From the NCBI RefSeq assembly GCF_003324185.1, contig NZ_PXUP01000016.1, positions 1-64,000 of the forward strand: a stretch of DNA of 64,000 bases. Reading direction: 5' to 3'. Positions 49,780 through 59,047 of the stretch are shown here, one piece after another. The stretch's first letter is position 1. Each line of letters begins with the position of its first letter. The position numbers and the translations under genes were made by a program. The DNA is from Faecalibacterium prausnitzii (GTDB lineage Bacteria; Bacillota; Clostridia; Oscillospirales; Ruminococcaceae). Under the pieces are notes generated by a model. It saw nothing but the letters and a program-made list of their open reading frames with translations, was not told where the DNA came from and made no database searches.

Positions 49780-52700
49780 TTATACCTCCAATTCCTTTGT
49801 CTTTTCCCGTGGCTGCGATTGCTTGCTCTGCTCCTTTTTTGCGGCATCCAGCTGTACCCGGATGGACGGCTTTTTCGGCTTGGCTGTGCGTGACTTCTTG
49901 GCTTTTGGTGCCTTTTCCTCGGCCTTGACTGCGGCGGCAAGGTCCGTCAGAGAAATTTGTTCTCCGGCCTTTGCTTTGGCTTCCAACTCACCTAAAGAGG
50001 GCGCATTGTTCAGCACACCGTCAATCATGTTTTCGTTTTGTTCGGTGGAAAGTTCTGCGGTGCGCAGCGGGTTTTCCCGCAAGAGCTCTGGCACCTGCTG
50101 GAAGCCCACACTATCGCAGTAGTGAGCGGTATTTTGTCCGTTCTGGTGCAGCACTACCACATCCGAAACGGACAGCGAGTGTCCCTTGAAATCTGCCGGA
50201 TGGTCCACATTGAATGTACGGTAGATGTCCTCCAATGTGGTACCCGCAGCCAGCGGCGCGGCGTATACTTCCGTATAGTTGGCCTTGTCCACGGTCCGGC
50301 CAGCGGCCTGCAGGCGGTCGTAGGGCTCAAAACGGTAATCGCGGGTGGAATCTTCATTGCGCAGCTGGTAGATGGAAAAGCTGCCCTGCTGCGGTGCTTC
50401 AAAGCCTGCCGCTGCGTATTCCTCTACGGTCATTCCGGCGGCCGCCGCTTCCTGCGCGATCTCGGCCTGCACCTGTGCCTTGTAATCCTGCAAGCTCTGG
50501 TCGAAGTCGGCCAGCTTGGGCGGTTCCGGCAAGTTATACTGGCCTTGGTTGAGCAGCGGGCGGCAGTCCTGCACATAGGCCACAACAGCGTTGTAATAGG
50601 CCGCCTGTTCCGGCGAAATGTTCTGTCCCTCTCGCAAAGCGGCGGTAGCCGTCTGCTCCATAGCGGAAAGATTGCAATGCTGTTTGAGGTACGGGATAAA
50701 CTCGGTCAGCACCATTTCCCGCTCTGCCTTGTCCTGCTCCCATGCTTTCGGGCCTTTGTTATGCAGAACAAAATTCTTCCAGTTTTCATCTTTGGCGTAG
50801 TATTCGTGGTAGTTCTGGATGTGTTGAACCAAAGAACCCTCTCCGTCACCAAAATCCTGCCGCCCCTCGTAGTTGTCTGGCTGGCCGTTCAGGGTAAAAT
50901 CAATGCGGAATGCGGTCTTGTCGTACCAGCCACCTGTGTAGCCGTCCTTTTCCCGTTCCGTGTGCTGGGTGGTGTCCAGTTCTTCAAAGACGCGGTTTGC
51001 CACGGACAGCGGCATGATTTCGCCGTCCTGCAGCTTGTCGCTTTCGCTCCACAGAATTGTGACCGTAGGCTCTGCGGCGGGGTCTGGAATTTTAACGGGT
51101 GCGGGAATTTCGTTGGCCTTTTCTGCGGCCTCTTGGAATGCCGCCAGCTTATCGCCCAACAGGACTTCCGACACCGCGGCTGTCTGCCCCAACAGATTAA
51201 GCGCTTCCTGCCCGGCATCCGGCAGGGTCAGACCGGGCGCGTCCAACTGCCCGCCGTCCAGAGCTTTATTGTCCGGTCCGTACAGGGTGTAGTCATAGCC
51301 GGAATCGCAGGTCTGGATGAACAGCGTATTGCCATTATCCAGTGCAAATGCGGCCTCCTGTGCAGCGGAAAGGTCTGCTTCCCGCTGCTGGCGAAGTTCT
51401 GCCAGATGTTCGTCCAGCGCGGAGATCAGCTCATGGGCCGCGCTGCGGATAATTTCCAGAGAGGCTTTCAGTTCGGCCAGTTCCCGGCCAGAACTCCACC
51501 CGGCCACATAGCCAAAGGAATACTCGGATGTGTCCAGCCCGTAGTACTGGCAAACAGCATAGGCCACACTTTCGGCCTGTACCTCGCGGGTGCGGCTGTC
51601 TGGGCGGTTGGCCTGTTCCGGGTCGTTGGGGTCGATGGCGTGCAGCTTGGCATGAGCAATTTCGTGGATAGCCGTCTTGATGGTCTGTAACTGGCTCATG
51701 CCCTCTTGGATGGCAATGCGGTTGTCGAGCAGATGAAAGTAGCCGTGCGCCCCGCCCTCGATGTCCTCAAACCCGATGGGCACCGGGGATGTCTGCTCCA
51801 ATGCCTTGAAAAAATCTTGGTAGTCCTGCACGCTGCCGGACAGTTCATCCACAGCAATGGACGGCAGTGGTTCACCCTCAGTCTGGCTGACATCGAACAC
51901 GGAAACCACCTTAAAGGCCGGAATCTGTACCGTTTTTTCTTCGGTCAGCGGCTTGCCGTCCTTGTCCAGAATCGGCTTGCCCTGTTCGTCCAGCTTTTCC
52001 ATCTTCTGCTTGACCTTGTACGGCGCAGGAGCCAGAATCTTGATGCCCTTTTCGCCTTTCTTTACGGTGCGGTGGAACGTGTCTTTCCACTTGTTGAAGC
52101 CCGCCACCAGCTGCCCGCCCTGCATGGCGATCAGCAAGGTGTTGTTGAAGCTGTAATTGTGGAATTTCGCCATCGTGGTGAGGTAGGCCTTGTAGCGGTC
52201 ACTGTGGAATAATTCTTGAATGCCTGTTTCCAGCCGGTCCGTGATTTCTTTCATGCGTTCCGCGCTGTCCTTGCCGTTTAGGATAATGGGAATAACTTTC
52301 TGCGGTTCCGTTTCAGGCTGAACAGGTGGCGGGATGTTGGCCGAATCTCGCAAAACTTCCGGCGCAGGAAAGGACAGTACCCGGTATTCCTCCGGCACAG
52401 GCTGGCCCTCGTGGACTTTGTGCCACGCGTCCCCGCTTTTGACAAGGTAGCCATACTCGGTAAACACGCCCTGCTCCTGCTGGGCCACATATCGGCCGAA
52501 CTGCGCCGTGTCGATGCCGCCTTTCCATTCTTCCGGCATATCCACCATGCCGGAGCGATTCAGGTAGTAATCTCCTAGCTGGGCAGGCCCGTGCACATCC
52601 GGCAGATGCACATAGTAGTCCACGTTTTCAGGAAAGTCGGTGATTCTCCCGATGCTGAAAAGCTCACTCTGCGGGGCTTGCAGGGCGGCGTTCAGCTCTG

Positions 52701-52974
52701 TGCGTTCCCCGGCAGAAAGCGTTTCCAGTCGTGATGCCAGAAAGTTCAGTTCGTCCACATTGGATGCCAGTACCATGTTGTAGGGAATCGCAAAACGCTT
52801 TTCTTCCTCGGCAAAGTAGCCAGAAATGAAAAGGCCCTGCGGATTATCGGACGAAATGCCGATTTGCCGCAGGGCCGCTTGTACCTGTTCGGTTGTAGTG
52901 GGCAGGTCCAGCCAGACGCTATCCCTGCCTTGCTGCTGCCGATTTTGCAGCTGGATGGAAAATAATTCGCTCAT
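49780..52974 (-). CDS. ArdA-like/ArdC-zincin/YodL fusion protein
   Basis: A 1064-residue multidomain protein. Residues 1-200 resemble ArdA-type antirestriction proteins (LFISGYFAEEEKRFAIPYN, GDYYLNRSGMVDMPEEW). Residues 230-480 are an ArdC/LtrC-like single-strand-binding plus zincin region with SFNNTLLIAMQGGQLVAGFN and the metal motif HEIAHAKLHA near 437. A long central part follows. Near residues 860-980 is a YodL-type (DUF4316) domain (YQLRNEDSTRDYRFEPYDRL, TLEDIYRTFNVDHPADFKGH, SLSVSDVVVLHQNG). The tail is Lys-rich. Such fusions enter the recipient or act early to protect incoming DNA from restriction, by analogy with ArdA and ArdC. Confidence 0.82.
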   Translation of the reverse strand: MSELFSIQLQNRQQQGRDSVWLDLPTTTEQVQAALRQIGISSDNPQGLFISGYFAEEEKRFAIPYNMVLASNVDELNFLASRLETLSAGERTELNAALQAPQSELFSIGRITDFPENVDYYVHLPDVHGPAQLGDYYLNRSGMVDMPEEWKGGIDTAQFGRYVAQQEQGVFTEYGYLVKSGDAWHKVHEGQPVPEEYRVLSFPAPEVLRDSANIPPPVQPETEPQKVIPIILNGKDSAERMKEITDRLETGIQELFHSDRYKAYLTTMAKFHNYSFNNTLLIAMQGGQLVAGFNKWKDTFHRTVKKGEKGIKILAPAPYKVKQKMEKLDEQGKPILDKDGKPLTEEKTVQIPAFKVVSVFDVSQTEGEPLPSIAVDELSGSVQDYQDFFKALEQTSPVPIGFEDIEGGAHGYFHLLDNRIAIQEGMSQLQTIKTAIHEIAHAKLHAIDPNDPEQANRPDSRTREVQAESVAYAVCQYYGLDTSEYSFGYVAGWSSGRELAELKASLEIIRSAAHELISALDEHLAELRQQREADLSAAQEAAFALDNGNTLFIQTCDSGYDYTLYGPDNKALDGGQLDAPGLTLPDAGQEALNLLGQTAAVSEVLLGDKLAAFQEAAEKANEIPAPVKIPDPAAEPTVTILWSESDKLQDGEIMPLSVANRVFEELDTTQHTEREKDGYTGGWYDKTAFRIDFTLNGQPDNYEGRQDFGDGEGSLVQHIQNYHEYYAKDENWKNFVLHNKGPKAWEQDKAEREMVLTEFIPYLKQHCNLSAMEQTATAALREGQNISPEQAAYYNAVVAYVQDCRPLLNQGQYNLPEPPKLADFDQSLQDYKAQVQAEIAQEAAAAGMTVEEYAAAGFEAPQQGSFSIYQLRNEDSTRDYRFEPYDRLQAAGRTVDKANYTEVYAAPLAAGTTLEDIYRTFNVDHPADFKGHSLSVSDVVVLHQNGQNTAHYCDSVGFQQVPELLRENPLRTAELSTEQNENMIDGVLNNAPSLGELEAKAKAGEQISLTDLAAAVKAEEKAPKAKKSRTAKPKKPSIRVQLDAAKKEQSKQSQPREKTKELEV

Positions 52975-53013
52975 TTGGTCACACTCCTTTTTTGCTATCC
53001 TACGGATAGAGAG

Positions 53014-53056
53014 AGCCGGTTATGGCAAAATGAATGCTTCACCTTACCATAACCGG
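53014..53056. repeat. perfect hairpin between topB and the fusion gene
   Basis: GCCGGTTATGG and CCATAACCGGC (11-base arms) with a 21-base loop in the 98-base gap. No T tract follows on the minus strand, so it may serve as a processing or stability element rather than a terminator. Confidence 0.5.
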
Positions 53057-53072
53057 CCCTCGTATTTTTGCC

Positions 53073-55190
53073 TTACTCTTTGCGCTCTACCCGGTAATTG
53101 ACGTACTTGCCTCCCGTATCTGCCAGAAGCACCGTTGCATCATAGGTTTTGCCTGTCTTTTCGGAATAGAGGCCCTTGACCTTTGCCTTGCCGTTTTTGA
53201 GCAGAGCAGCGGCGATCTTCGGTGTGAACGCCTTTTTGCGCTGCTCAAAGAAGCGGTCATTCTTCCACATCACGAACTGACAGCCACGGTTCCCGCAATA
53301 AAAATTCTTTTTGCCCTCATAGACGTTTTCTCCGCACCGGGGACACTTGCCGATGATAACCCGTTCCGACTGGAACAGGTTTTGCTTGTCTGCACTGATA
53401 CAGGAATAGGTCTTGACCAGCTGGCGCACCTGTGCCTCGATTTCGGCCATGAAATCGTCCGGGTCTGCATTGCCCTTGGCAATCTCGGTCAGGCGATTTT
53501 CCCATTCAGCGGTCAGGGCGGGAGAGGTCAGGCTTTCCGGCAGAACCACCGCCAAATTGATGCCATCCTTGGTGGGAACAAGCTGTTTGCCCTTGCGCTG
53601 CACAAAGCCCATTTGCACCAGCTTTTCCAGAATCGCGGCACGGGTGGCCGGAGTGCCCAGTCCTTTGCGTTCTGCGTGGCCCAGGCCACACTCTCTTGCT
53701 CCTGCGGAGCAATTCACCTTGTCCTCCGGCATATCCTCGGCCCCGGCCCGCTCCATTGCTGACAGGAGCGTATCTTCGGTGTAGGCTTTCGGTGGGGACG
53801 TGAAATGTTCCGAAACGTCCGCTGTCACGAAAAAACTCTGCCCCTCGGCCGGTTTCGGCAGGGTGTTCAGCACTTCTTCCTCGGTGTCTGCTTTCAGGGT
53901 GGAGCGGAACCGTTGGTCGATCTCTTTCCAGCCGGGGACAAGCACGGACTTTCCCTTGGCGGTGAACTCGTTCCCGGCGCAGGAGAACACAGCAGTCACA
54001 GTTTTGTACTCATGGGGCGCGGCTATCGCGCAGAGCAGTTTGGAGCAGACAAGGTTCATCAGCTTGCATTCACTCTCGGCAAGACCAGTGAAACCCTGCT
54101 TTACAAATTCGGACGTGGGGATGATGGCGTGGTGGTCCGATACCTTTTTGCTGTTCAGAATCCGGCCCACTTCCGGGGTCAAGTCAAGCCCTTGGGTAAA
54201 GGGCAGCAGCCCCAGCAGGTCAGACACAAGATGTTGTGCTGTCTGGCCCATATCCTCGGTCAGATATTGGCTGTCGGTGCGGGGATAGGTCAGCAGTTTC
54301 TTTTCGTAAAGCTGCTGGGCATAATCAAGGGTCTGCTTTGCCGTAAATCCGAACAGGCGGTTTGCTTCCCGCTGCAAGGTGGTCAGGTCATAGAGCTTGG
54401 GCGGCTGTTCTGCCTTTCTCTCACGCTTGATAGAAGTACAGATGGCAGATGTTCCGGCACAAGTAGATTTCAAAGTGTTGGCCTCGTCCATGCTGGCAAT
54501 GCGCCCACTGTCTGCTTTCAGGCTGCCGGAATGGATGCCGACCGTATAATACTTTTCTTTCTGGAAGCGCAGAATTTTTGCATCCCGGTCCACCAGCATT
54601 TTCAGTGTCGGGGTCTGCACCCGGCCCACGGTTAGGGTCTTATGGTACAGCACCGAAAACAGCCGTGTTGCATTGATACCCACTAGCCAATCCGCCTTTG
54701 CACGGCAGAGGGCCGATTGGTACAGAGCATCATAATCCGAATCCGGGCGCAGGTTTGCAAAGCCCTCCCGGATGGCGGCATCCTCCATGCTGGAAATCCA
54801 GAGCCGCTTTACAGGTTTTGTGCAACCGGCCATTTGGTAGACGAAACGGAAAATCAGTTCTCCCTCCCGGCCTGCATCGGTCGCGGCGGTCACACTGTCC
54901 ACATCCGGGCGGTTGAGCAGGGCGCGGACGATTTCAAACTGCTGTTTCTTCTCGTCCGGCACGATGAACTGCCACGGCTGGGGCAGGATGGGCAAATCCT
55001 CATACCGCCACTTACAGTATTTTTCATCGTACTGGCCCGCCTCGGCAAAGGACACAAGGTGCCCGATGCACCAGCTGACCAGATACCCGCTGCCCTGCCA
55101 ATAGCCGTTTTGCTTTTCAGTGGCTCCGATCACGGTGGCAATGCTGCGGGCAACACTGGGCTTTTCGGCAATCACCAGCTGAAAACTCAT
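53073..55190 (-). CDS. topB: DNA topoisomerase III (element-borne TopB)
   Basis: A 705-residue type IA topoisomerase. The Toprim domain starts VIAEKPSVARSIATVIG; ATDAGREGELIFRFV holds the acidic triad near residue 105. The active-site Tyr lies in LLTYPRTDSQYL near residue 300. A C-terminal zinc ribbon (CPRCGENVYEGKKNFYCGNRGC) follows. Element-encoded TopB is common in conjugative elements and is thought to help unlink DNA during transfer or replication. Its start overlaps the stop of the DUF4366 gene (ATGA). Confidence 0.95.
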   Translation of the reverse strand: MSFQLVIAEKPSVARSIATVIGATEKQNGYWQGSGYLVSWCIGHLVSFAEAGQYDEKYCKWRYEDLPILPQPWQFIVPDEKKQQFEIVRALLNRPDVDSVTAATDAGREGELIFRFVYQMAGCTKPVKRLWISSMEDAAIREGFANLRPDSDYDALYQSALCRAKADWLVGINATRLFSVLYHKTLTVGRVQTPTLKMLVDRDAKILRFQKEKYYTVGIHSGSLKADSGRIASMDEANTLKSTCAGTSAICTSIKRERKAEQPPKLYDLTTLQREANRLFGFTAKQTLDYAQQLYEKKLLTYPRTDSQYLTEDMGQTAQHLVSDLLGLLPFTQGLDLTPEVGRILNSKKVSDHHAIIPTSEFVKQGFTGLAESECKLMNLVCSKLLCAIAAPHEYKTVTAVFSCAGNEFTAKGKSVLVPGWKEIDQRFRSTLKADTEEEVLNTLPKPAEGQSFFVTADVSEHFTSPPKAYTEDTLLSAMERAGAEDMPEDKVNCSAGARECGLGHAERKGLGTPATRAAILEKLVQMGFVQRKGKQLVPTKDGINLAVVLPESLTSPALTAEWENRLTEIAKGNADPDDFMAEIEAQVRQLVKTYSCISADKQNLFQSERVIIGKCPRCGENVYEGKKNFYCGNRGCQFVMWKNDRFFEQRKKAFTPKIAAALLKNGKAKVKGLYSEKTGKTYDATVLLADTGGKYVNYRVERKE

Positions 55191-55909
55191 GTTTCATCCT
55201 CCTGTCCGTCCTCCGAATGAATCTCGATTTCAGCCGGTTCCTCGTCTGCATCCTCGTCCTCGCCAAAATCGTACTCGTCCAGATCATCGTGCCCGGTGGT
55301 GTCGGCCTTGGGTTTGCGGAACTTGAAATAATAGAGGGCCGCGCCGCCGCCCGCCAAAGCCAGCACCAGCAGGATCATCAGACTGCCCATGTTGGACTTC
55401 GGCTTTTCCTGCGGCGTTTCGGTGTCGGTTTTCACCGCTTCCGGGGCCGTGCAGTTCCGCAGGCTCTTTTCACACAAGGGGCAGTTTTCGTTGACGTTCC
55501 CTGCCTCACATTTCACCGTGCAGGTGCAGACTTCGATATCCTGCGGTTCTTCATCCAGCAGGGCCAGCAAGTCGGCATCGTCCACTTGGTTCAGAAAGTG
55601 AACAGAAGTTTTCTTGTCCTCGTTGGCACGGTCAATGAGAATGTAAAAATAATTCCCGGCTTTGGTGGTCACGGTGATAAGCTGTTTGTCCCCGTAAAAA
55701 TCATCCACCAGTGTTGCGTTGCCTTTGGGCGTGATGGGCACACCCTCCGGCTCCATGCCGCCCGTAGTGGGTTCTTCTTCGATAATCTCCGGCAGAGGTT
55801 CCGGGGCAGGGTCAGTACCGCTTGCGAAAGCGGGCATGGAAAAGGAGCAGAGGCAGAGCAGGATAGCCAGCAGTCCGGCAGCGAAACGGTTCCAGTTGTC
55901 AGGTTTCAT
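55187..55909 (-). CDS. DUF4366 membrane-anchored element protein
   Basis: About 240 residues. I choose the ATG at 55909 because AGGAGG lies 9 bases upstream; the ATG at 55918 abuts it. A signal peptide (RFAAGLLAILLCLCSFSMPAFA) leads to an extracellular domain (LVDDFYGDKQLITVTTKAGN, YFYILIDRANEDKKTSVHFL) and a Cys-rich stretch (CTCTVKCEAGNVNENCPLC). A C-terminal membrane helix (SLMILLVLALAGGGAALYYF) ends in an acidic cytoplasmic tail. This layout fits DUF4366 proteins of Clostridia transfer operons, probably surface parts of the mating apparatus. Confidence 0.8.
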   Translation of the reverse strand: MKPDNWNRFAAGLLAILLCLCSFSMPAFASGTDPAPEPLPEIIEEEPTTGGMEPEGVPITPKGNATLVDDFYGDKQLITVTTKAGNYFYILIDRANEDKKTSVHFLNQVDDADLLALLDEEPQDIEVCTCTVKCEAGNVNENCPLCEKSLRNCTAPEAVKTDTETPQEKPKSNMGSLMILLVLALAGGGAALYYFKFRKPKADTTGHDDLDEYDFGEDEDADEEPAEIEIHSEDGQEDET

Positions 55910-56150
55910 CGGCGGCATCCTCCTGTTTGTGGTACGGGGTGACGGTAGGAGCGGCGTTCAGCGCACCGCTGCGCAGGAAGGCCGCAAACTCGTCCGGCTT
56001 CATATTCATGCTACGCACCAACTGAATGATCTGCAAATTTTCCTGTTCGGTCTTTTCAGCTTCCAGTTCTTTCAACTGCTGCTGGTATTCGCTGATTTTT
56101 TCTTTGAGCCGTTCAATGTCGCGCTCAATGCGGGAAAGTCTTTTTGCCAT
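55899..56150 (-). CDS. DUF4315 family element protein
   Basis: An 83-residue protein. A coiled coil (RIERDIERLKEKISEYQQQL) is followed by IIQLVRSMNMKPDEFAAFLR, the DUF4315 signature. It overlaps the DUF4366 start by 11 bases. Role unknown, but the pair DUF4315-DUF4366 is constant in these operons. Confidence 0.82.
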   Translation of the reverse strand: MAKRLSRIERDIERLKEKISEYQQQLKELEAEKTEQENLQIIQLVRSMNMKPDEFAAFLRSGALNAAPTVTPYHKQEDAADET

Positions 56151-56168
56151 ACAAAATCCTTTCTGGCG

Positions 56169-58154
56169 TCACGGTAAACGCCCATAGCTGTAAAAATGTT
56201 CTTGCCAATATTTCGAGTTGAGGTTTGTGTAAGAGATCGGGTCGCCGCAGTGCAGCATGATGGAATTGCCCACATAGATACCGCAATGGCTCACGCCGGG
56301 GGTATCGTAGGTTCCCTTGAAAAACACAAGGTCGCCCGGTTTGACCTGCGCCGTCGAAACAGGAGCACAGAGGTTGTAAAGGCCCTGTGCGGTCTGGCGG
56401 CCCACGTTCCAGCCGGAGTGATTCAGCACCCACGAAATGTAGCCGCTGCAATCAAAGCTGGTGCTGGGCGAACTGCCGCCCCACACATACGGGTAGCCGA
56501 TGTACTTGGTGGCTTCCTCCATCATGGCGGCAAACTTATCATCTTTGAGGGCTTCCGGTGGAATGTCGTAATAGGTGGGCTGCTTGATGGTGGACGCATT
56601 GGGGTACTGTGCCTGCCTGAACAAATCCGGCCGGTTGCCCAGCGTGCGCATATAGAGCGAATAAGCACTGAGTTGTTCTTCGGTCAGCACTTCCACGGGC
56701 AAATGGGACAAATCCTTGTTTTTCAGCTTGACCGTGCAGATGTAGTATTCATACGGTTCTTGGTAGGTGATAACTTGCGGCACACCATACGGGCCAATAA
56801 TGACCATCATTTTTGTACGGTAGCGTATCTGCATGGTCACGGTCTCGGTCAGGATGTATTGCTTTTCAAAGAGCATTTCAAGTTCGCCCTGCACCTCGGC
56901 CAGTGTGAACACGCCGTCATGCAGCGCGGACAAAATCGAGATCAGCACATAGGGGTCATGCTCGATTTCATCCAGATAAAAATGATACTCGTCATAGTTG
57001 TGGGTGGCCTCGTAGGTGTCGAGATACCGTTGCAGCTTTTGTTCCAGCTTGGCATAAGCCTTCTCTGCACCCAGCATATCCTTGTCCTTGGAAAAATAAG
57101 AAGATGCCGTCACGCCGGTTCCAGCGGTGCCCGCCATCACGGTGCAGGACTGCAAACCCGTTATCAAGAGCAGAGCCAGCAGACCGAACACCGCCACGAT
57201 CAGAATGGTTTTCCAGTTCCGGGCCGCAAATTCGGCTACCCGTTCGCCGCCCTCGGCCGCCAGCTTCGTTACCCGGAAACCGTTCTCTGCGGTGGCGGCT
57301 GCACCCTGCGCGGCGGCTTGTCCGGCCTGCCGTGCAGCTTTGGCATACTGCTGTTTGATACGCCGTTTCTGCCACATCCGGGAAATGGGGTTGCTGGCGG
57401 ACTGCGCGATCTGCGGATTGTCCCGCAAAGATTTCTGGTAAAAGTATTCTGCATTGGCAGACATGAGCTGACGCTCTGCCTTTTCCACGGCCTTGTAGGG
57501 CTTCATCTTGTGGTGCCGGATGCCGCTGCGGATGGCTTTGGCGGTCTGACGCTCCACCAGTTCTTCACCCTTGTGGCCGCCCTCCACGCCCACATTTTCG
57601 TGTTCGACCTCGTGGATTTTTCCGTGAGCGAACAGCAATGCTTCCGACAGCGGGCGGCTGGCCGGGTTTGGTTTCAGGCTGGGCGGGCCTTTGTCCTGCT
57701 GCTCAAAGCGCAGGGTGGATTTTGCCTTGCCGCTGACAGCATCGTAGACTTTTCCCTTGACCGGAACACGCTTTTTGGGCAGAGCAGCGCGGGCCGCATC
57801 CAGTTTGTCGGCTTTCGCTCCCGCCTTTTGGATATACGGCTGCAACGCCGGGTCTGCCCGTTCTTCCTCGGTCAATTCCAAACGGGCAGCGGAACGGTGC
57901 AGGCCATCTTCGCTTTCGGCGGTGGTTGCGGTTTCTGCTGCCTTTTTCGCTTTCTTTTTATTTTTATGCTCGTCCTTGATGTCCTCGGCCCGTTCCAGAA
58001 TTTTTTCGGCCTTGCCCTCGGCATCCGTGGAGTAGTCCTGTTCTGCCTCCCGGCTGGAAACATTCTCCACGGTTCCGTCAGCCTGATTTTCTACTACCAG
58101 ACCGTCACGGGTCATGGTCTGGGTGACTTTGGCTTTTGCCTGCAATTCTTTCAA
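56169..58154 (-). CDS. NlpC/P60 peptidoglycan hydrolase of the transfer apparatus
   Basis: A 661-residue protein with a TTG start at 58154 that overlaps the methyltransferase stop (TTGA); GGAGGTGAAG lies upstream. A charged cytoplasmic N-terminus of about 310 residues is followed by one membrane helix (TILIVAVFGLLALLLITGL). A middle domain comes next, then a C-terminal NlpC/P60 catalytic domain: Cys in SFDCSGYISWVLNHSG near 570 and His in GVSHCGIYVGNS near 618. It corresponds to the CD1108/Tn916 Orf14-type hydrolases that open the cell wall for the secretion channel. Confidence 0.88.
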   Translation of the reverse strand: MKELQAKAKVTQTMTRDGLVVENQADGTVENVSSREAEQDYSTDAEGKAEKILERAEDIKDEHKNKKKAKKAAETATTAESEDGLHRSAARLELTEEERADPALQPYIQKAGAKADKLDAARAALPKKRVPVKGKVYDAVSGKAKSTLRFEQQDKGPPSLKPNPASRPLSEALLFAHGKIHEVEHENVGVEGGHKGEELVERQTAKAIRSGIRHHKMKPYKAVEKAERQLMSANAEYFYQKSLRDNPQIAQSASNPISRMWQKRRIKQQYAKAARQAGQAAAQGAAATAENGFRVTKLAAEGGERVAEFAARNWKTILIVAVFGLLALLLITGLQSCTVMAGTAGTGVTASSYFSKDKDMLGAEKAYAKLEQKLQRYLDTYEATHNYDEYHFYLDEIEHDPYVLISILSALHDGVFTLAEVQGELEMLFEKQYILTETVTMQIRYRTKMMVIIGPYGVPQVITYQEPYEYYICTVKLKNKDLSHLPVEVLTEEQLSAYSLYMRTLGNRPDLFRQAQYPNASTIKQPTYYDIPPEALKDDKFAAMMEEATKYIGYPYVWGGSSPSTSFDCSGYISWVLNHSGWNVGRQTAQGLYNLCAPVSTAQVKPGDLVFFKGTYDTPGVSHCGIYVGNSIMLHCGDPISYTNLNSKYWQEHFYSYGRLP

Positions 58155-59047
58155 AGTTCTTCACCTCCCATCGGACAGCGGCCTGTTTCAATGTCCGCAA
58201 TGTATTTGAGAATCGGGAACACCTGCGGCGGTGAAACCGCGTTGCCTAGTGTTTTCATCCGTTTGCTGCGGTTTGGTACATCTTCGGTCAGGCGCGGGAT
58301 GTCGGCAGGCTCTTTGGCCCAAAGGGAATGTCCGTCCATTTGCGCGGGAAACCCATCAGCCACTCCACCCAGTCCGGGTTGAGGTAGGGCTTTTCCAGTG
58401 TGGTGGGGGTCATGCGGTAGACCACATGGGATAACCGCGCCGTCCACGCCTTGCCGTCCTTGTTCATCTTGCGGTAGCTGCCATTCGCAGAGATTTGGAT
58501 GTCCAACCCCTTGCCCACATCCCCGGTGTCGCTGGCAAGGGGTGTGGGAAGCAGCGGAGCCGATGATGAATACCCGTTTCCGTTCGTGCCACGCGCCAAC
58601 GGCAGCAGCAGGTAATACGAAAACCCGAACATCGTAACCTGCCTGCTCCAAGTCAATGAGCGTTTTGTCGAGCCCCATACGGAGGAAGCCAGCAACATTT
58701 TCTCCAAGCACCCAACGGGGCTGCAATTCCCGGATGACCCGCAGCATTTCGGGCCACAGGTAGCGTTCATCGTGGAAGCCGCGCTGCCGCCCTGCGGTGG
58801 AGAACGGCTGGCACGGGAAGCCACCTGAAATGAGGGTGACGGTGCGAAGTCCTGTTTTCTCAAAGAAAGCCTCCTTTGTTACGGTGGTGATGTCCTGAAA
58901 TCGGGGCACCTCCGGCCAGTGGCTTGCCAGCACAGCGGCGGGGAAGGCTGCCCACTCGCATTGACAGACCGAAGTAAAACCCGCTGCTTCTGCGGCAAGG
59001 TCAATGCCGCCGATGCCGGAAAACAAGCTGAAATGTGTTAGGCTCAT
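58151..59047 (-). CDS. DNA (cytosine-5) methyltransferase, solitary
   Basis: A 298-residue m5C methyltransferase. Motif I FSLFSGIGGIDLAAEAAGF is at residues 7-25, motif IV GGFPCQPFSTAGRQRG with the catalytic Cys near 79, motif VI GENVAGFL, motif VIII AWHERKRVFIIG and motif X TLGNAVSPPQV. The target-recognition region is short. No restriction endonuclease gene is adjacent. It overlaps the genes on both sides by 4 bases, so it is locked into the transfer operon. It probably marks element DNA against host restriction. Confidence 0.92.
   Translation of the reverse strand: MSLTHFSLFSGIGGIDLAAEAAGFTSVCQCEWAAFPAAVLASHWPEVPRFQDITTVTKEAFFEKTGLRTVTLISGGFPCQPFSTAGRQRGFHDERYLWPEMLRVIRELQPRWVLGENVAGFLRMGLDKTLIDLEQAGYDVRVFVLPAAAVGAWHERKRVFIIGSAASHTPCQRHRGCGQGVGHPNLCEWQLPQDEQGRQGVDGAVIPCGLPHDPHHTGKALPQPGLGGVADGFPAQMDGHSLWAKEPADIPRLTEDVPNRSKRMKTLGNAVSPPQVFPILKYIADIETGRCPMGGEEL

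Noticed and set aside
53014-53056. Hairpin between topB and the fusion gene as a strong terminator
   Set aside because: No T tract follows on the minus strand and the downstream genes have no visible promoter, so termination would cut the operon.
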